From NCBI GenBank assembly GCA_023251255.1, contig JAHEZD010000051.1, positions 7,768 to 41,123 on the forward strand: 33,356 bases of DNA, written 5' to 3'. The translations under genes and the position numbers were made by a program. The notes below the pieces were generated by a model. That model was not told the DNA's origin, did no database searches, and saw only the letters and a program-made list of their open reading frames with translations. The DNA is from Chitinophagaceae bacterium. Lineage in GTDB: Bacteria; Bacteroidota; Bacteroidia; Chitinophagales; Chitinophagaceae. This document shows positions 23,753 to 31,257 of the stretch, piece by piece (positions within the stretch are counted from its first letter, which is position 1; each line of letters begins with the position of its first letter).

Positions 23753-24280
23753 ATGAACATCAACCAGATCAGGAAGGAAATGGGTTTCAGCCAGCAGGAA
23801 CTGGCAGGCTGGCTGGGCCTGAGCCGCACGCAGGTGGCTGATTTTGAAAATGGCCAACGTGACCTGCCCCACAAGACCACGGGCAAATGGACCAGGATGA
23901 AGTACTGCCTGGACAGTACGGAGGAACTGGATGCCGAAGCGGCAGCCATACAGCAGGCCCACCAGCAGCAGGTGGCCCCGTTCGTGGCCAAAATGGCCAG
24001 CAGTTGCCACCGCAATGTGTACGTGCTGCAGCAGCAACTGCAGGCCATGCAGGCCGAGTATGCCCAATGCGTGCAAACGCTTGCCTTCGTGGCCCAACTG
24101 CGCAAGCTGCCAGCGGACAGCAGGGGAAATGAAATCTGGATAAACCAGGTGGAAGCCCGGATGCAGAAAAACTGCTGGGCCTGCGGGCCGGGCAAGCAGG
24201 CAGTGGTTTCCCTGAAGCTGCAGGCCATGGTATGGATGCAGGCGCAACTGGCCAGCCAGTACGATAGTGTTAACCATTAA
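23753..24280 (+). CDS. XRE-type HTH protein with coiled-coil C terminus
   Basis: A 175-residue protein. Residues of about 3-50 form a Cro/C1-type helix-turn-helix: I-R-K-E-M-G-F-S-Q-Q-E-L-A-G-W-L-G-L-S, then R-T-Q-V-A-D-F-E-N-G. The remainder is Gln/Ala-rich and helical, probably a coiled coil (A-A-I-Q-Q-A-H-Q-Q-Q; V-L-Q-Q-Q-L-Q-A-M-Q-A-E-Y), with scattered cysteines. Base composition stands out: 24001-24060 is 60 percent G+C (36 of 60) against 43 percent in 22801-22860, which suggests recent acquisition. The next gene starts 10 bp after its stop, so they form a two-gene unit. It likely binds DNA, possibly the GCGACA repeat just upstream. Confidence 0.8.
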   Translation: MNINQIRKEMGFSQQELAGWLGLSRTQVADFENGQRDLPHKTTGKWTRMKYCLDSTEELDAEAAAIQQAHQQQVAPFVAKMASSCHRNVYVLQQQLQAMQAEYAQCVQTLAFVAQLRKLPADSRGNEIWINQVEARMQKNCWACGPGKQAVVSLKLQAMVWMQAQLASQYDSVNH

Positions 24281-24290
24281 AATAGCTGTT

Positions 24291-24716
24291 ATGACCTATT
24301 CAGTAAATGATCTGAAAACGGTGGCCGAATGCGACCAACTGCTGGAATCGTTCAACAGGTACAGGGCGGAGCTGTTGGCCAAGCAGGCACGCCTGCAGTT
24401 CACGGTGGCAAAATATACGGAAAGCACGGCGGAAGTGGATACCGAAACCCGCATGGTGCTTGCGGAACTGGCTTTTCTGGACACCATCCTTGCCACCCTA
24501 CCTGAAGGACCCAAAAAAGCTGATTACCTGAACGACAGGAACAGGCAGGAAACCAGGCTCTACCAACTGGAGACAAAAAAAGCAAACACTGGCGTTTTTG
24601 CCCTGCTCTGCAAGCAGCGGGAACTGGCCGTTGTGGAAAAGAACCTTTCCGACACGGACCAGCTCATTGCCGACCTCACTGCCAGGAGGGCGGAACTGGT
24701 GGGTGGTACAGATTGA
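24291..24716 (+). CDS. Coiled-coil protein of unknown family, partner of the HTH gene
   Basis: A 141-residue all-helical protein with heptad-like patterns from residue 5 to the end (V-A-E-C-D-Q-L-L-E-S-F; A-E-L-L-A-K-Q-A-R-L; V-E-K-N-L-S-D-T-D-Q-L-I-A-D-L-T). No membrane segment, no catalytic motif, no family recognised. The ATG at 24291 is preferred to a GTG at 24267 that would overlap the HTH gene. It shares the raised G+C content of that gene. Its last 67 bp of coding sequence (24641-24707) are repeated at 24770-24836 beyond a hairpin, and the second copy ends in a different stop codon (G-G-stop instead of G-G-T-D-stop). Confidence 0.7.
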   Translation: MTYSVNDLKTVAECDQLLESFNRYRAELLAKQARLQFTVAKYTESTAEVDTETRMVLAELAFLDTILATLPEGPKKADYLNDRNRQETRLYQLETKKANTGVFALLCKQRELAVVEKNLSDTDQLIADLTARRAELVGGTD

Positions 24717-24726
24717 AAAGCTGGGC

Positions 24727-24760
24727 AGGGTTGCCAACCTTTTGGAAGGTTGGCAACCCT
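24727..24760. terminator. Perfect 15-bp hairpin downstream of the coiled-coil gene
   Basis: AGGGTTGCCAACCTT (24727-24741) pairs perfectly with 24746-24760 around TTGG and is followed by TTTATCTT. It begins 10 bp after the stop codon at 24716. It serves as a terminator, but it also resembles a mobile REP-type palindrome and it lies between the two copies of the duplicated tail. Confidence 0.75.
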
Positions 24761-24769
24761 TTATCTTCG

Positions 24770-24836
24770 GAACTTTTCCGACACGGACCAGCTCATTGCC
24801 GACCTTACTGCCAGGAGGGCGGAACTGGTGGGTGGT
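24770..24836 (+). pseudogene. Second copy of the coiled-coil gene's 3' end
   Basis: These 67 bp repeat 24641-24707 at a fixed offset of 129 bp with two differences, both C to T (24645/24774 and 24677/24806). In the matching frame it would encode the same last residues followed by a TAA. It has no start codon or upstream part, so it is an orphan tail. The remainder of this gap (24837-25045) is AT-rich and holds nothing I recognise. Confidence 0.8.
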
Positions 24837-25045
24837 TAAACAAAAAGCCACCCCAAAAATAGGATGGCTCTTGTAATTATAGCTATTCACTCATACTAAC
24901 CAATAGATTCTTTAACCTTTAAAACCATTTATTGCCATCGGTTAGTGGTATAAATATAAACACAGATACTGTTAAAATAAATATAACAGCTTGCGGTACG
25001 CTGCGTTTTTGCTTTTTGTTAAGAAACGGCTACCATCTACAGCCA

Positions 25046-25879
25046 TTATGCTTCCTCTTCCACCGCATCACTGAGTGTTGCCGGATTGTTGATTTCATTG
25101 ATATCCACCCCTTCATCAATCAGGTCCTGCTCACGGGTTTCGTTCCATTCCACAATGAAGTTGTTCCTGCCCTCGCCTACCAGTAAACGCATGAAGCGCT
25201 GCTGTGAAAGTTCCAACAGGGAAAGGAAGAGGAACAGGGCATGTATACGGTCGTTGCATTCATCAAATATCCTTTCGAAGGAAACGGTCTTTTCCTTGTT
25301 CACAAAGCCCAGCATGTGCTCACGGCTGCCCTCCATGGTGTAGTTGTACCTTACCACGGTATGCACGGGCTTGTTCTGCCGATCGTGTACGCGTTGCATT
25401 ACCTTTTCAAAGGCTTTCATGAGCTTGAACATGGTAATGGTCTGTATCTCCGTTCCCTCGCCGGCTTCCTCGCCTATTTCACTGAGTTCCCTCTGCAGGT
25501 TGCCACGTTTTACCATGAGCATGCGCACGGCTTCCATTTCGGCCATCTGCACGGAGGCTTCCTTGAAGCGCTTGTATTCCAGTATCTTGTCTACCAGTTC
25601 CTGCCGGGGGTCTATTTCATTGCCCTGTGCATCTATTTCCTTTCTTGGCAGCAATAGTTTTGCCTTGATGCGCATAAGGGTTGAAACAAAGAGTATGAAT
25701 TCGCTGCTGAGCTCTATGTTCAGTTTTTCCTGCGTGTGTATATGCTCCAGGAAATCCTTGATGATCTTGGTAATGGGTATATTGTAGATATCCAGTTCGT
25801 CCCTTTCAATAAAGAACAATAGCAGGTCAAAAGGGCCTTCGAAGGAGTCGAGCTTTATTTGGTATGATGTTGTGTTCAC
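25046..25879 (-). CDS. scpA: Segregation and condensation protein A
   Basis: A 277-residue ScpA, the kleisin subunit that bridges SMC heads with ScpB in chromosome condensation. The N-terminal signature F-E-G-P-F-D-L-L-L-F-F-I-E-R-D-E-L-D-I-Y-N-I-P-I is present. The SMC-neck-binding helix follows, then F-I-L-F-V-S-T-L-M-R-I-K-A-K-L-L-L-P and a charged linker. The C-terminal winged helix contains F-L-F-L-S-L-L-E-L-S-Q-Q. Length is normal. The scpB and smc genes are not in the window. ATG start at 25879. Confidence 0.95.
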   Translation of the reverse strand: MNTTSYQIKLDSFEGPFDLLLFFIERDELDIYNIPITKIIKDFLEHIHTQEKLNIELSSEFILFVSTLMRIKAKLLLPRKEIDAQGNEIDPRQELVDKILEYKRFKEASVQMAEMEAVRMLMVKRGNLQRELSEIGEEAGEGTEIQTITMFKLMKAFEKVMQRVHDRQNKPVHTVVRYNYTMEGSREHMLGFVNKEKTVSFERIFDECNDRIHALFLFLSLLELSQQRFMRLLVGEGRNNFIVEWNETREQDLIDEGVDINEINNPATLSDAVEEEA

Positions 25880-25963
25880 GCTACAGTGTCTTTTGGTACA
25901 AAGAAAAATGAATGCTGTTTAAAATAAGTGGGCAGCCTGTTTTAGTTATCCACTAAAAGAAAA

Positions 25964-25991
25964 ATCCTGCTCTGCATGGGCAGAACAGGAT
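25964..25991 (-). terminator. Terminator between the DUF3078 gene and scpA
   Basis: 25964-25975 pairs with 25980-25991 (12 bp, one mismatch) around a 4-nt loop; read on the minus strand it is followed by TTTTTCTTTTAG. It ends the transcript of the DUF3078 gene that stops at 26015, so scpA has its own promoter. Confidence 0.75.
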
Positions 25992-26014
25992 CCTTAATAT
26001 GGTATTGTGGGAAA

Positions 26015-26968
26015 TTAGAACTTAACGCTCAGGCCTATTCCAAAAATGGATTTCAACTGTGTAGCGGGCCTGTTTTTGGCATAGCCGAATATCCTGGTAT
26101 TGTCATCGTACTGCAAATCGAAGCTGTACACAACGCCCAGGTACTTGTTTACTTTCAGGTAGAACATGTTTGTCCAGTAAACATCCATATTGCCCGGTGT
26201 ATTGTCTACATAATTGGAAAACAGGTCAAAACGTCCACGGTAATATACATTCTTGAGTATTTCATGGCTGTAGCCCAAGGAAAGGTAGGAACCGAATTCG
26301 TTCTTTACTTCCTTATTGGCAGTAACGCCATAGTTGGCCCCCAACTCGTAAGGACGGTTTGGTACCAGTATCCAGCGGCCTGCTACTGGGGAGAAATGGA
26401 TGTTCAGGTCCTTAACACCTGTATAGTCAATACCCGGAGAAAGTACCAGGATACCGGGTGCCAGGAAGTCGGAGATACGTGTGCGGGTTTCGCCATCGTA
26501 ATCGTATCCATCAGTCAATTGTGTGCGGAAGTTCATGGTCAAGCCATAACGGAAGGCCTTGCTGCTGTCCTTGTTAACCAGTTTGCCAAACTCATGTGAC
26601 CATTTGGAAGAAAGTTCAAATTTATCATCGTTCTTGATGGCACCGTATTTTTCTGTGTACATCAGGCCATAGTTCACATCCAAGGAACTGTTCCAGTGGC
26701 ACTTGCCCTTTGTGTTATTGGCGTAAAGGTTCAGGAAGGCATTGGTAGCCATGGAGTACCTGTCGCCACCGGGTGCCCAGTTGCGGCTGCCGCCCTGTGC
26801 TGCTGCCAAGCTGAACATGCCTCCAGTAACCCATTTGCCTTTTATGGTAGGTTTTGCTTTTTTGACTGTTGATTTGGTAGGTGTTTTTTGGGCTTCCTTT
26901 TTCTTACTATCCTGAGCAAAAGCTCCAATAGTAGCCATAAGTAGAACAGACAGTAGTACCTTTCTCAT
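26015..26968 (-). CDS. DUF3078 family outer-membrane-like protein
   Basis: A 317-residue protein with a signal peptide (residues 1-18, ending F-A before QDS), a Lys-rich linker (about 20-45), then beta-strand-rich sequence: W-V-T-G-G-M-F-S-L-A-A-A-Q-G-G-S-R-N-W-A-P-G-G-D, alternating strands with Y, N and D turns, and a terminal F-G-I-G-L-S-V-K-F ending in Phe. This matches DUF3078, a Bacteroidota family with a barrel-like layout. Final Phe and strand periodicity suggest insertion into the outer membrane by BAM. Function unknown. Separate from the mscL gene upstream by 76 bp. Confidence 0.85.
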   Translation of the reverse strand: MRKVLLSVLLMATIGAFAQDSKKKEAQKTPTKSTVKKAKPTIKGKWVTGGMFSLAAAQGGSRNWAPGGDRYSMATNAFLNLYANNTKGKCHWNSSLDVNYGLMYTEKYGAIKNDDKFELSSKWSHEFGKLVNKDSSKAFRYGLTMNFRTQLTDGYDYDGETRTRISDFLAPGILVLSPGIDYTGVKDLNIHFSPVAGRWILVPNRPYELGANYGVTANKEVKNEFGSYLSLGYSHEILKNVYYRGRFDLFSNYVDNTPGNMDVYWTNMFYLKVNKYLGVVYSFDLQYDDNTRIFGYAKNRPATQLKSIFGIGLSVKF

Positions 26969-27044
26969 ATTAGTTGTTATGGTTTTGAAATACTTACTAC
27001 CAACCCCATCGTTGGTGGTACAAGCAAATATAATGTTAAAAAGA

Positions 27045-27428
27045 TTACTTTTTTAGGGCATCCCGTATTTCTATCAACAATTTGTCTGTGGATGAAGGCT
27101 CTGCTGGGGCAGCGGCCGCCGCTTCTTCTTTTTTCTTGGATGCATTGATGGCTTTTACTACCAGAAACAGCACAAATGCTATGATAACGAAGGACAGCAA
27201 TGTGGAAAGGAAGCTTCCGTACTTAATGGCGGTACCGGGGATGACCAATTTACTGAGGTCTGCAAGGTTGGCTGCCTTGAGGGCCGGGGTGAGGATGGCA
27301 GGGGTAATGATATCATCTACCAATGATTTGACAATGTTGCCAAATGCTCCACCAATTACAACACCGATAGCAAGGTCCACCACATTTCCCTTAACAGCAA
27401 ATTCCTTGAATTCTTTAAGCATTCCCAT
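27045..27428 (-). CDS. mscL: Large-conductance mechanosensitive channel MscL
   Basis: A 127-residue inner-membrane channel that opens on hypo-osmotic shock. The N-terminal helix ([14 protein letters not shown]) leads into TM1 with [11 protein letters not shown], the pore-lining segment. A loop (residues of about 45-70), TM2 ([16 protein letters not shown]) and a charged C-terminal helix follow. An Ala/Glu/Pro-rich stretch before the last helix is normal variation. Either Met1 or Met3 may be used. Monocistronic or followed by the 26968 gene. Confidence 0.95.
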   Translation of the reverse strand: MGMLKEFKEFAVKGNVVDLAIGVVIGGAFGNIVKSLVDDIITPAILTPALKAANLADLSKLVIPGTAIKYGSFLSTLLSFVIIAFVLFLVVKAINASKKKEEAAAAAPAEPSSTDKLLIEIRDALKK

Positions 27429-27481
27429 AAAATTAGTTTTGGTTAAAGAATGAAAATAGGGAACCTATATAAACAAGACAA

Positions 27482-28228
27482 CTATTTTTTCAGTCCGGGA
27501 TACTGCATGTTCAATCCTGTAAGCAGTTTATGCAGGGCTGAGGCAATGATGGATTCCTTGTACCAGTTCTGGTCCGACGGAACAATGGTCCATGGGACCT
27601 TGTTGCAGTTATTGAAGCAGTCCTCGTACATTTTCATGTACAGGTCCCAAAGCTTGGCTTCTGCAAAGTCGTTCTCGTTGTATTTCCATTGCTTGGAGCG
27701 GTCCTTGATCCGCTCCTGCAAACGGAGCTGCTGCTCTTCTGGTGAAACATGCAAATAGAACTTGAGTATGTGCGTGTGGTTGTGCTCCTGCAGCAGTTCC
27801 TCAAAATCGTTGATGCTCTTCATGCGCTGCTTGGCCACTTTGTCATTGCACCATTTATGCACGCGGGTAACGAGTATGTCTTCATAATGCGACCGGTTGA
27901 AGACCTGTATCATGCCCCTGGCCGGTGCATACCGGTGTATACGCCATAGGAAATCGTGTGACAGCTCTTCTGACGACGGGGCCTTGAACGATTTTACGGA
28001 TACGCCCTGTGGGTTCAGGTATTTCAAAACATTCCTGATGGCGCCATCCTTGCCGCTGGCATCCATTCCCTGGATAATAATCAGTACGGCATGTTTGCAC
28101 TCTGCATATAAGAGGTTCTGCAGTTCGTCCAGCTCCTCCAACAGCTTTGCGGTGGCTGCCTTGGTTGCTTCTTTGTTGAGTTTCTTGGGTGCACGGGTAT
28201 CAATCTTGGAAAGTTCAATTTTTGCCAT
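27482..28228 (-). CDS. ppk2: Polyphosphate kinase 2 family (polyP:nucleotide phosphotransferase)
   Basis: A 248-residue PPK2 that transfers phosphate from polyphosphate to nucleoside mono- or diphosphates in the cytoplasm. Walker A is G-M-D-A-S-G-K-D-G at residues 54-62. Walker B is F-N-R-S-H-Y-E-D at 110-117. The lid region has the basic R-L-R-L-Q-E-R-I-K-D-R-S-K-Q-W-K-Y. The single-domain length fits class I or III enzymes of about 230-300 residues; the AMP/ADP preference cannot be decided by eye. A head start with K-I-D-T-R-A-P is usual. Monocistronic, divergent from the EamA gene. Confidence 0.92.
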   Translation of the reverse strand: MAKIELSKIDTRAPKKLNKEATKAATAKLLEELDELQNLLYAECKHAVLIIIQGMDASGKDGAIRNVLKYLNPQGVSVKSFKAPSSEELSHDFLWRIHRYAPARGMIQVFNRSHYEDILVTRVHKWCNDKVAKQRMKSINDFEELLQEHNHTHILKFYLHVSPEEQQLRLQERIKDRSKQWKYNENDFAEAKLWDLYMKMYEDCFNNCNKVPWTIVPSDQNWYKESIIASALHKLLTGLNMQYPGLKK

Positions 28229-28293
28229 TGGTCATTATTTACATAAAAATATCCTTTTAATCTGCTTGTATGGTTTCCTTTGCGGAAATTATT

Positions 28294-29181
28294 ATGGTGC
28301 CATCAAAACTTATTAGCTGGTTGATCTTCATTCTGCTCTGCATCATCTGGGGAAGTTCTTTCATGTTGATGAAACTGGGTCTTTATGATGCTGGCCATCA
28401 ACCGGTGCTTTCCCCTTACCATGTGGCGGCATTGAGGATGCTTTCCTCGGGCATTATCATGCTTCCCTTCCTTTTCAGTGCTTTGAGGCAAATGTCGAAG
28501 GACACGATTGTTTATGTTTTGCTGAGTGGGCTACTGGGCAGTTTCTTCCCTGCTTTCCTGTTCTGCATAGCTGAAACAAAAATTGATGGGGCCTTGGCCG
28601 GAAGCCTCAATGCACTGACCCCACTTTTTGTGGTCATTATAGGTGCCTTGTTTTTCGGAACGAGAACTACATCCACTAAAATTGCCGGTGTGCTGTTGGG
28701 CATTACAGGCTGCGGACTGCTTACCTATGCAGACCATGCCAAGTCTTTTGGCTATATTGCTTTTACGGGCTTTGTTATATTGGCCACGATATTTTATGGC
28801 ATCAATGTAAACATGGTGCATAAGAAACTGCAGGGCGTAAAGTCCACACATATTGCAGCATTGGCATTTACGGGGCTTATCCCGTTTTCCTTTGCGGTAC
28901 TTTGGGCAACTGGTTATTTCAAGCTGCCGCTTACGGAAAGCAGGTTCGTGATCAGTACCTTGTCAAGTTGCGTGCTGGGCATCATGGGCACGGCATTGGC
29001 CTCGGTGCTCTTTTACATGTTGGTGAAAAGGGCAGGTGGGCTTTTTGCTTCAATGGTTACTTATGGTATCCCTTTCGTGGCCATTGTTTGGGGCATCTAC
29101 TTCCATGAAAGTATTACTTACCTGCATGTGGTTGCTTTAACCATTATACTGGTGGGTGTATATATTGCCAATAAAAAATGA
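28294..29181 (+). CDS. EamA family (DMT superfamily) transporter
   Basis: A 295-residue inner-membrane transporter with ten predicted helices in two EamA repeats. The first repeat begins I-I-W-G-S-S-F-M-L-M-K; the second has T-H-I-A-A-L-A-F-T-G and G-L-F-A-S-M-V-T-Y-G-I-P-F-V-A, followed by the family's H-V-V-A-L-T-I-I-L-V-G-V-Y at the end. Substrate is unknown; related proteins export metabolites. The frame also has an ATG at 28270, eight residues earlier; the later ATG places the first helix nearer the start, but either is possible. Convergent with frr across a hairpin terminator. Confidence 0.88.
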   Translation: MVPSKLISWLIFILLCIIWGSSFMLMKLGLYDAGHQPVLSPYHVAALRMLSSGIIMLPFLFSALRQMSKDTIVYVLLSGLLGSFFPAFLFCIAETKIDGALAGSLNALTPLFVVIIGALFFGTRTTSTKIAGVLLGITGCGLLTYADHAKSFGYIAFTGFVILATIFYGINVNMVHKKLQGVKSTHIAALAFTGLIPFSFAVLWATGYFKLPLTESRFVISTLSSCVLGIMGTALASVLFYMLVKRAGGLFASMVTYGIPFVAIVWGIYFHESITYLHVVALTIILVGVYIANKK

Positions 29182-29213
29182 GTCCCAAACCACTGGGCAG
29201 TTTTGGGACTCAT
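29178..29213. terminator. Bidirectional terminator overlapping the transporter stop
   Basis: ATGAGTCCCAAA (29178-29189) and 29202-29213 are perfect 12-bp inverted repeats with a 12-nt loop. The TGA stop of the EamA gene (29179-29181) lies inside the first arm. It separates convergent transcripts of that gene and frr. Confidence 0.8.
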
Positions 29214-29234
29214 TATATATTAATTAGCATGGTG

Positions 29235-29798
29235 CTAAACGCTCATCATTTCTTTTTCCTTGGCGGCAAGATGTTTCTCTACCAAGCCGATATGCTTATC
29301 TGTTAGTTCCTGCACGGCAGTTTCGGCGTCCTTGCTTTCATCCTCGCTCAACCCGTCTTTCTGCAGCTTCTTTATCTGTTCGATGGCATCGCGGCGGATG
29401 TTGCGGATAGCAACTTTGGACTGTTCGCCTTCCCCACTTGCTTTTTTGAAGAGTTCCCTCCGCCTTTCTTCTGTTAGTGGTGGCAGGAAAAGCCTTATTT
29501 GATTGCCATCGTTTTGTGGTGTGATACCAATATTGGCCTGCAGGATGGCCCTATCAATCTGGGCGAGCATACTTTTTTCCCAAGGTTGTATACTGATGGT
29601 TTTTGCATCCAGCACGGTAACGTTTGCTACTTGGGAAATGAGTGTAGGTGCCCCATAATATTCTACAGTGATGCCATCCAGCATGGATGGGTTTGCCTTA
29701 CCTGCCCTTATTTTTGTGAGTTCCGTTTCCAAATGACTAATGGCCTTTTGCATTGATTCATTTGCTTCGTCTATTACCAATGTTGCATCGTCTGACAT
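29235..29798 (-). CDS. frr: Ribosome recycling factor
   Basis: A 187-residue ribosome recycling factor, which splits post-termination ribosomes with EF-G. The signatures are M-Q-K-A-I-S-H-L near the start, the T-K-I-R-A-G-K-A-N-P-S-M-L-D motif, Y-Y-G-A-P-T-L, and a C-terminal R-R-D-A-I-E-Q-I-K-K-L followed by S-E-D-E-S-K. Length is normal. The frame is open to 29846, but the ATG at 29798 gives the usual short N terminus. It lies upstream of nothing on its strand in this stretch and ends beside the terminator at 29178-29213. Confidence 0.96.
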   Translation of the reverse strand: MSDDATLVIDEANESMQKAISHLETELTKIRAGKANPSMLDGITVEYYGAPTLISQVANVTVLDAKTISIQPWEKSMLAQIDRAILQANIGITPQNDGNQIRLFLPPLTEERRRELFKKASGEGEQSKVAIRNIRRDAIEQIKKLQKDGLSEDESKDAETAVQELTDKHIGLVEKHLAAKEKEMMSV

Positions 29799-29857
29799 AA
29801 ATAATTGTTTAGTGGGCAAATCTAATAAATCAAACCAAAAAAACACCGTTTACAATA

Positions 29858-29880
29858 AAGCCCCAAATTTTATGGGGCTT
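29858..29880 (-). terminator. Short terminator after the WecA-like gene
   Basis: AAGCCCCA (29858-29865) pairs with TGGGGCTT (29873-29880) around a 7-nt AT loop; on the minus strand it is followed by TATTGTAAAC, a weak T run. It lies 27 bp downstream of the stop codon of the 29907 gene. Confidence 0.6.
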
Positions 29881-29906
29881 CTATACAATGGTACTATTAA
29901 TAATCT

Positions 29907-31061
29907 TTAATCTTCTTCTATTACCGGGACACTGCTTCCTGATAGTGAAACAAAATTGCGTACCCTTTTACCGAGTGTTTTGTTTTCATCCAGTTCACCT
30001 TTAATGACACGCATTTCTCCATGCTTTCTTGGCTTGGTAATATTTAGCAGCAATATGCCCAAAAAGAAGAGGGCTATTTGTGCAAGGATCACTTTTGTGG
30101 TACCAAATGGTAAGGCGTAATAACTGAACCCAACAAAAAACAGGGCACTTACGGCAATGGTGAGGGTAACTTTCATGTGGTTCATGCCCCTGTCCAATAA
30201 AATATGGTGCAGGTGGTTCCTATCTGGTGAAAAAGGCGACCTTCCATGTATGATCCTGATGGCAAAGACCCTTAAGGTATCCAGCAATGGCATCAATAGA
30301 ATACCGAAGCCCATGGCAGGTGCTGCCAGAACAGGAAGGATCTTGGAATCCTCTGCCGTTGCAATAAAGCGGATGACCAATATTGCATTAATGGCCCCAC
30401 TTAACATGGCACCTGTATCGCCCATGAAAATCTTCGCGGGCGAGTAATTATAGATGAGGAAGGCAAGCAGGCTGGCTGCAAAGCAGAACCCCATTAAACA
30501 GAAGAAAATATCGCCATTTTTATAGAAGAAAAATGCAAAAATGGAGGAGGTGATGATACCGATTGTGCCTGCTAAACCATCCACACCATCTATAAGGTTA
30601 TAGGCATTCATGACTACCAGAATGGTAAATAGCGTAAGGCAGTAAGCTATGGAATCATTGATTACCCCGATGCTCAAAAAACCGTGCATGTCCTTTATCA
30701 ATAGCCCGGCCTTAGCCATTAGGATAAAGGCAACAATAAATTGACCAATCAATTTCTTGATGGGTGAAAGAACAAGTATATCGTCCTTGATGCCAAAGAA
30801 GAAAATTACCAAAAAAGAAGCTATATAATACTGGAAACCGGCCACACTTTTACTGCTAACATCATTAATGCTAATTAACAGCCCTATCATAAAACCGATA
30901 AAGATACCCAATCCTCCTAAGGAAGAAATTGGTGTAGTATGTATCTTTCTCTCGTCGGGTATATCATACAGTTTTTTCCTGTTGGCAACAGTAATAATAA
31001 CAGGTATAGCATAAAAGGAAACGATGAAAGAAAGAACACAGCCTATGATAATTTGTTCCAT
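29907..31061 (-). CDS. WecA/MraY-type undecaprenyl-phosphate sugar-1-phosphate transferase
   Basis: A 384-residue polytopic enzyme with about eleven helices, of the glycosyltransferase-4 (WecA/MraY) family, which starts envelope glycan synthesis by moving a sugar-1-phosphate onto undecaprenyl phosphate. The conserved loops are D-D-I-L-V-L-S-P-I-K-K-L, N-A-Y-N-L-I-D-G-V-D-G-L-A, F-M-G-D-T-G-A-M-L-S-G, and G-R-S-P-F-S-P-D-R-N-H-L-H-H. The last is the WecA-type histidine motif rather than the MraY form. The sugar is probably GlcNAc or a relative. A basic C-terminal tail extends past the last helix. Divergent from the transketolase gene. Confidence 0.93.
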   Translation of the reverse strand: MEQIIIGCVLSFIVSFYAIPVIITVANRKKLYDIPDERKIHTTPISSLGGLGIFIGFMIGLLISINDVSSKSVAGFQYYIASFLVIFFFGIKDDILVLSPIKKLIGQFIVAFILMAKAGLLIKDMHGFLSIGVINDSIAYCLTLFTILVVMNAYNLIDGVDGLAGTIGIITSSIFAFFFYKNGDIFFCLMGFCFAASLLAFLIYNYSPAKIFMGDTGAMLSGAINAILVIRFIATAEDSKILPVLAAPAMGFGILLMPLLDTLRVFAIRIIHGRSPFSPDRNHLHHILLDRGMNHMKVTLTIAVSALFFVGFSYYALPFGTTKVILAQIALFFLGILLLNITKPRKHGEMRVIKGELDENKTLGKRVRNFVSLSGSSVPVIEED

Positions 31062-31168
31062 GCAATGATTTGTTTTTCAAAACAGATTTTGATGCGTCTC
31101 ATGGGGGCTGAGTGTTCGGCAAATTAAGCACTTTTTAACAAAAAAACAGCATTAACCCTAAATTAAGA

Positions 31169-31197
31169 TTTTCCAATCAAAAAAACCGATTGGAAAA
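31169..31197. promoter_or_regulatory. Perfect 10-bp inverted repeat upstream of transketolase
   Basis: TTTTCCAATC (31169-31178) is repeated exactly inverted as GATTGGAAAA (31188-31197). It lies 11 bp before the -33 TTG of the transketolase promoter and in the divergent region with the WecA-like gene, a normal site for an operator. Confidence 0.4.
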
Positions 31198-31208
31198 CAA
31201 ATACCATT

Positions 31209-31237
31209 TTGATTAGAAGCTATAAAAACTAACTTCG
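31209..31237 (+). promoter_or_regulatory. Bacteroidota-type promoter for the transketolase subunit
   Basis: TTG at 31209-31211, an 18-bp spacer, and TAACTTCG at 31230-31237, one mismatch from the TAnnTTTG pattern. It lies 20 bp before the ATG at 31258. Confidence 0.5.
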
Positions 31238-31257
31238 CTGCCTAAGAAAACAAATCT

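Noticed and set aside
23534-24277. Minus-strand open frame of 247 codons opposite the HTH gene
   Set aside because: The plus strand carries a full HTH motif and a coiled coil; the reverse reading is a composition artefact of G+C-rich codons.
24641-24836. Diversity-generating retroelement (template/variable repeat pair with hairpin)
   Set aside because: The layout (gene 3' end, hairpin, second copy) resembles one, but the two differences are C to T rather than at adenines, the copies are nearly identical, and no reverse transcriptase gene follows.
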